Part shown: positions 61,181-64,000 of the stretch, one piece after another
How positions within the stretch are numbered: position 1 is the first letter of the stretch
Layout of the letters: every line of letters starts with the position of its first letter
Assembly: GCA_008180335.1 (NCBI GenBank)
Contig: VTEF01000005.1
Coordinates: 124,001 to 188,000 of the forward strand
Length of the DNA: 64,000 nt
From: Priestia megaterium
GTDB lineage: Bacteria > Bacillota > Bacilli > Bacillales > Bacillaceae_H
Direction: 5' to 3'
The notes under the pieces: model-generated
The model's input: only the letters and a program-made list of their open reading frames with translations
The model's database searches: none
Told to the model about the DNA's origin: nothing
Position numbers and translations under genes: made by a program

Positions 61181-61210
61181 AGAGCGCAGTACTCCTGAAT
61201 TGCGCCCTAT
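61181..61210 (-). terminator. Terminator of the GNAT gene
   Basis: GAGCGCAGT pairs with ATTGCGCCC imperfectly, followed on the minus strand by TCTTTCTTT, about 50 bases after the gene end. Confidence 0.5.
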
Positions 61211-61255
61211 TCTTGAATAACTCTAGATTTTCTATAAATGCATTCATTAAAAAAT

Positions 61256-61726
61256 CTATAAGACTTTGATATTTAATAATCTTGTTTTAGAGACCATACC
61301 AGCACTTTCTAACGTTTGTTTCGAGGGATCGTTATAATACCAACAACGACAAATCGGATTTAGATTACTGTCATAACACCATTCCTTTAAATGATGTATG
61401 ATCGTTCTACCTATTCCTTTTCTTCTGTACTGTTCATTTGTAAACATGCCGATATTTCCATACCTGTCGAGTAACTTACTTCTTTCTATAATCCCTATTC
61501 CAAGTAGTATATTTCCTTTCGTGAAGGTGAATATTTCCCTATTTTCAATACGTTCCTCCAATTTATCAATGAAGTCCTGACAAACCTCAGTTATTTGTGA
61601 AGTATTATTAGAAACAGCAACTCTGAATTCCCCATCTTTATATAATTTTTCTTTTGTAATTTTTACTTTATTATCTTGGAAAAAGTAAGCTTGTTTTTCA
61701 ATATTATAATCATGGTCTAAAACCAA
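61256..61726 (-). CDS. GNAT-family acetyltransferase (5' end uncertain)
   Basis: A GNAT enzyme: NILLGIGIIERSKLLDRYGN (strand 4), TNEQYRRKGIGRTIIHHLKE (acetyl-CoA loop R-x-x-G-I-G) and YYNDPSKQTLESAGM near the end. The first usable start is TTG 61726 without a ribosome site. The frame stays open upstream to about 61850, with natural text (ILVPICDELFLSLVLDHDYN), inside the integrase remnant. So the original start was probably lost when the two genes were joined. The substrate is unknown. Confidence 0.7.
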   Translation of the reverse strand: MVLDHDYNIEKQAYFFQDNKVKITKEKLYKDGEFRVAVSNNTSQITEVCQDFIDKLEERIENREIFTFTKGNILLGIGIIERSKLLDRYGNIGMFTNEQYRRKGIGRTIIHHLKEWCYDSNLNPICRCWYYNDPSKQTLESAGMVSKTRLLNIKVL

Positions 61727-61755
61727 ACTTAAAAAAAGTTCGTCGCATATTGGAA

Positions 61756-62070
61756 CTAATATTGATTGGATTGAATGATTCCTAAGAACATTTGCAAAAA
61801 TCTCTTGAGATTTTTTATAATGAAGAAGGCTTTTAGATTCTTGATCTTGGTATTAACTGTGACAGGATTGTTATTTTTCGATTTCATACAATAAAGGAAG
61901 TAAGATTTCACTGTATTTACTGTTACATCTTCCACATTCAAGATGTCCTTACTAGTACAAAATTCTTGGAACTCATTTAATTGAATCATGTAATTTCTAA
62001 TTGTCTGTTCAGACAGGTTTTTGAACTCCCTATCATCTTTAAAGTCTTGGATAGCAAATTTTAACAACAT
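61756..62070 (-). pseudogene. N-terminal fragment of a tyrosine recombinase (integrase)
   Basis: A 104-codon frame from ATG 62070. NLSEQTIRNYMIQLNEFQEF and VNTVKSYFLYCMKSKNNNP, then VTVNTKIKNLKAFF, form the SAM-like core-binding domain of phage and island integrases. After KAFF the text turns unrelated, and the catalytic domain (R, H-x-x-R, Y) is absent. It sits beside the tRNA-Val attachment site, as island integrases do. The junction is near 61822. Confidence 0.82.
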
Positions 62071-62073
62071 AAA

Positions 62074-62118
62074 AAGACCACTAACCTTCTCATTTTCAAA
62101 GAAGGTTAGTGGTCTTAA
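62074..62118. repeat. Perfect 17-bp hairpin upstream of the integrase
   Basis: AAGACCACTAACCTTCT (62074-62090) is complementary to 62100-62116. It lies between the tRNA and the integrase start. It could stop read-through from the tRNA promoter into the integrase. Confidence 0.7.
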
Positions 62119-62195
62119 TTGTAAGAAAAAGGTCTAACAACGACCACTTTCTTACTAAGGTTGCAAAATCCTTGCAAAACCCTTTATATACATAG

Positions 62196-62244
62196 TTTGG
62201 TATGAGCGATGAGGGATTCGAACCCCCGACCCCATCCCTGTCAA
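62196..62244. repeat. 49-bp direct repeat, tRNA-proximal island end (att site)
   Basis: Identical to 55764-55812 over 49 bases. Here it is part of the complete tRNA-Val. Two copies of TTGCAAAA lie just inside the island at 62161 and 62172 and could be arm-type integrase sites. Confidence 0.92.
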
Positions 62245-62274
62245 GGATGTATTCTCCCACTGAACTAATCGCTC
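62203..62274 (-). tRNA. tRNA-Val (GAC)
   Basis: 72 bases that fold fully. The acceptor pairs GAGCGAT with ATCGCTC, the D-stem is GTTC/GAAT, the anticodon stem CATCC/GGATG has loop TTGACAG (anticodon GAC), and the T-arm is GGGGG-TTCGAAT-CCCTC. The discriminator is A; CCA is not encoded. It is the island's target, and the island's insertion restored the 3' half. A perfect promoter lies upstream. Confidence 0.93.
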
Positions 62275-62298
62275 GTGATTCGCTTTATGTATTCTCTT

Positions 62299-62328
62299 AT
62301 TATATGAAAACTGCCTGCTTTTTGTCAA
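62299..62328 (-). promoter_or_regulatory. Promoter of tRNA-Val
   Basis: TTGACA (62323-62328), an 18-base spacer and TATAAT (62299-62304) on the minus strand, both consensus, 25 bases upstream of the tRNA. Confidence 0.85.
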
Positions 62329-62408
62329 CAGTTTTCTTGAAGTCATGGGAATGGAAGCGGTGTTATAGTTTTTGATAGAATAGATGTATCAAGGAGGAGA
62401 TTCATTTT

Positions 62409-63044
62409 ATGACTGTTAAAATCGAAATCTATTCAGATTTTGTCTGTCCGTTTTGCTTTTTAGGTAAAAAAACGTTAAACGAAGCCGTTGCAGGAAAAAA
62501 TGTCAACATTGAGTGGAAACCGTTTGAACTTCGCCCTGCCCTTGCAGAACAGATCTCTACTCAAGAACCATATATTCAACAGTCTTGGGAACAATCACTC
62601 AAACCACTGGCAGCACGATTAGGAGTGAAAATGGATTTACCAGCCATTGATCCGATCCCTCGTACACACTTAGCCCATGAAGGTTTTCAATTCGCCAAAA
62701 AGCACGGGAAAGAGAATGCATATGTGGACGCAGTGTTTAAAGCATATTGGGAAAGTGGCAAGGACATTAGTAAAGTTGCCATTCTAGCGGATATAGCTGA
62801 TGAAATCGGCCTCGATCGTCATATTTTTACATTGGCATTAAAAGAACGCACCTTTGAACAAGTGCACCGTGAACAAATTGACTATGCTTGCAATGTAGCA
62901 AAAGTAATAGCAGTTCCTACGTTTAAAATTGGGAACCGCACCCTTCACGGTCTAACTTCAAAAGAAACCATTGAACAAGCAATTTTCCAAGCAAATGAAA
63001 GAGGAGCAGCCGACGGAGAGAACTGCCGTATCGACGGATGTTAA
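62409..63044 (+). CDS. DsbA-family (FrnE-like) oxidoreductase
   Basis: A 211-residue cytoplasmic thioredoxin-fold protein. The active site is CPFC at residues 13-16 (YSDFVCPFCFLGK), the helical insertion follows (FRP-like FELRPALAEQ, then THLAHEGFQFAKKHGKENAY), and a cis-Pro loop VPTFKIGN lies near 180. It ends in an extra CRIDGC. FrnE-type enzymes isomerise or reduce disulfides. ATG 62409 follows AAGGAGG. It may be co-transcribed with the acetyltransferase gene 46 bases downstream. Confidence 0.9.
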   Translation: MTVKIEIYSDFVCPFCFLGKKTLNEAVAGKNVNIEWKPFELRPALAEQISTQEPYIQQSWEQSLKPLAARLGVKMDLPAIDPIPRTHLAHEGFQFAKKHGKENAYVDAVFKAYWESGKDISKVAILADIADEIGLDRHIFTLALKERTFEQVHREQIDYACNVAKVIAVPTFKIGNRTLHGLTSKETIEQAIFQANERGAADGENCRIDGC

Positions 63045-63090
63045 TGGTTGAGCCGAGTGTCTACTCATCTTTTTATAAGGAGGCGTTAAA

Positions 63091-63840
63091 ATGAATAGCA
63101 AGTACTATTTCACTCGATTTTTAGCGAAAAAAACAACTGTCCCCACCTATGAGAATTTGGAATTTTTACAAGAAAAGCACATGCTTCATGTTCCATTTGA
63201 GAATTTAGATGTAATCAGTAAGACACCAATCATTACAGACTTAGAACGGATTTTTGAAAAAGTCGTGATTAATTTACGCGGCGGATTTTGTTATGAACTG
63301 AACGGATTATTCGGCTGGCTCTTACGTGATATCGGCTATAATACTTACTATGTATCTGCTACCGTCAAAAAGCCAGATGGATCATGGACAATGGAAGGCA
63401 GTCATGCAACAAATCTCGTAACAGTAGATGGAAAAGACTATATTGTCGATGTTGGTTTTGGTGATTCTGTCCGCAAACCAATGCCGCTAACAGGTGAAGT
63501 TATAACAGATATTAGCGGCTCGTATCGCATGATGAAGCTTAACGAGACAACGTATGATTTTCAGCATCTTGAACAGGGAAATTGGAAAACTTTATATCGT
63601 GTCTCAACGGTGGAAAAAGAGCTTTCTGATTTTGCACCAATGTGTGACTTTAATCAAACATCCCCTGATTCTCCATTTACACATAAGCGCCTAGTCACGA
63701 TTGCAACCAAAACCGGACGTACGACACTTTCTGATTTAACGTTAACGTTTACTGAAAACGGTGAGAAGACAAAACAAGAAATTACAGAGGATCAATTGAA
63801 CACCATTCTTCAACAATATTTTTATATTATTATGATGTAG
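63091..63840 (+). CDS. Arylamine N-acetyltransferase
   Basis: A 249-residue enzyme that moves acetyl from acetyl-CoA to arylamines and hydrazines. The catalytic triad is complete: Cys67 in RGGFCYELNG, His105 in GSHATNLV and Asp120 in IVDVGFGD. The N-terminal VPFENLD stretch is typical. Length is a little shorter than usual (about 270). ATG 63091 follows AAGGAGG. Confidence 0.93.
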   Translation: MNSKYYFTRFLAKKTTVPTYENLEFLQEKHMLHVPFENLDVISKTPIITDLERIFEKVVINLRGGFCYELNGLFGWLLRDIGYNTYYVSATVKKPDGSWTMEGSHATNLVTVDGKDYIVDVGFGDSVRKPMPLTGEVITDISGSYRMMKLNETTYDFQHLEQGNWKTLYRVSTVEKELSDFAPMCDFNQTSPDSPFTHKRLVTIATKTGRTTLSDLTLTFTENGEKTKQEITEDQLNTILQQYFYIIMM

Positions 63841-63866
63841 CATCGCCATAAGCGGTGCTTTTGGCT
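63839..63866 (+). terminator. Terminator of the arylamine N-acetyltransferase gene
   Basis: AGCATCGC pairs with GCGGTGCT with one wobble and is followed by TTTT, overlapping the stop codon. The remaining 63867-64000 holds no gene. Confidence 0.65.
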
Positions 63867-64000
63867 TTCCCCCTGTTTTTCTCTACCCTTTATTCATATC
63901 GCTTCCACAAGCTGGTAGACTCTGTTTATTCGTACATGTTTATTACTAGTAATTTGTATATGTTTTTTAATCAATTCATTCTCCTCTATACCTCCTCATC

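Noticed and set aside
62155-62346. 63-codon minus-strand frame over the tRNA
   Set aside because: It is the chance translation of tRNA-Val and its flanks; a copy of its text at the other repeat comes from the duplicated tRNA half.

Overview
The window is chromosomal DNA of a low-GC, endospore-forming member of the Bacillaceae. Gene content (SpoVA proteins, a SleB-type cortex hydrolase, an Sda remnant, IDEAL-domain and YhfH proteins, preQ1-controlled QueT, a BirA-controlled biotin cluster) fits the Priestia megaterium / Bacillus group best; the species is an inference. Almost every gene has a strong Shine-Dalgarno site, and these were used to correct many start codons.

Layout: 1-6.4 kb holds a YolD-like pair and a maltose/isomaltose operon (LacI regulator, binding lipoprotein, two permeases, oligo-1,6-glucosidase) with 12-bp palindromic operators. 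6.8-9.2 kb holds small genes (a YhfH zinc ribbon, an IDEAL protein) and a LysM/SleB wall hydrolase. 9.5-12.3 kb is bioY-bioD-bioA behind a BirA operator. 12.6-22.2 kb is a large arsenic-resistance region on the minus strand: arsR-arsB-arsC, arsD-arsA followed by a tyrosine-phosphatase-like and a HesB-like gene, acr3, a decayed MFS gene, an ArsO-like flavoprotein and a second arsR with four identical-type operators. 22.3-35.4 kb is looser and rich in decayed genes (two YolD, Sda, a luciferase-like oxidoreductase, HxlR, a lactate permease fragment and a frameshifted SleB) among intact ones (DUF4097, mscL, acyl-CoA thioesterase, DUF5105 lipoprotein, MFS, ywbE, a secreted glycerophosphodiesterase). 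35.7-44.9 kb is a glycolate/glyoxylate utilisation cluster: GntR, glcE-glcF-glcD, malate synthase G with a cre site, a FAH-family hydrolase and IclR.

45.1-52.4 kb includes a metallophosphoesterase, a methyltransferase coupled to a 40-residue Cys-containing peptide, and a second-type spoVA operon (DUF1657, YhcN/YlaJ lipoprotein, spoVAC, spoVAD, spoVAEb, DUF1657, and a DUF421-DUF1657 fusion) behind a sigma-G-like promoter. This matches the architecture of the spoVA2mob operon known for spore heat resistance. 52.7-55.7 kb holds a YbaK deacylase, queT with its riboswitch and an MFS gene.

55.76-62.24 kb is a genomic island inserted at tRNA-Val(GAC). A 49-bp direct repeat of the tRNA 3' half bounds it, a truncated tyrosine recombinase sits beside the tRNA, and the tRNA's original terminator is left at the far end. 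Inside are an IS3-family element that cut off a lactococcin-972-like bacteriocin gene, an MFS/LysR pair, a GNAT gene fused to the integrase remnant, and several gene fragments. 62.4-63.9 kb returns to ordinary backbone with a DsbA-family oxidoreductase and an arylamine N-acetyltransferase.
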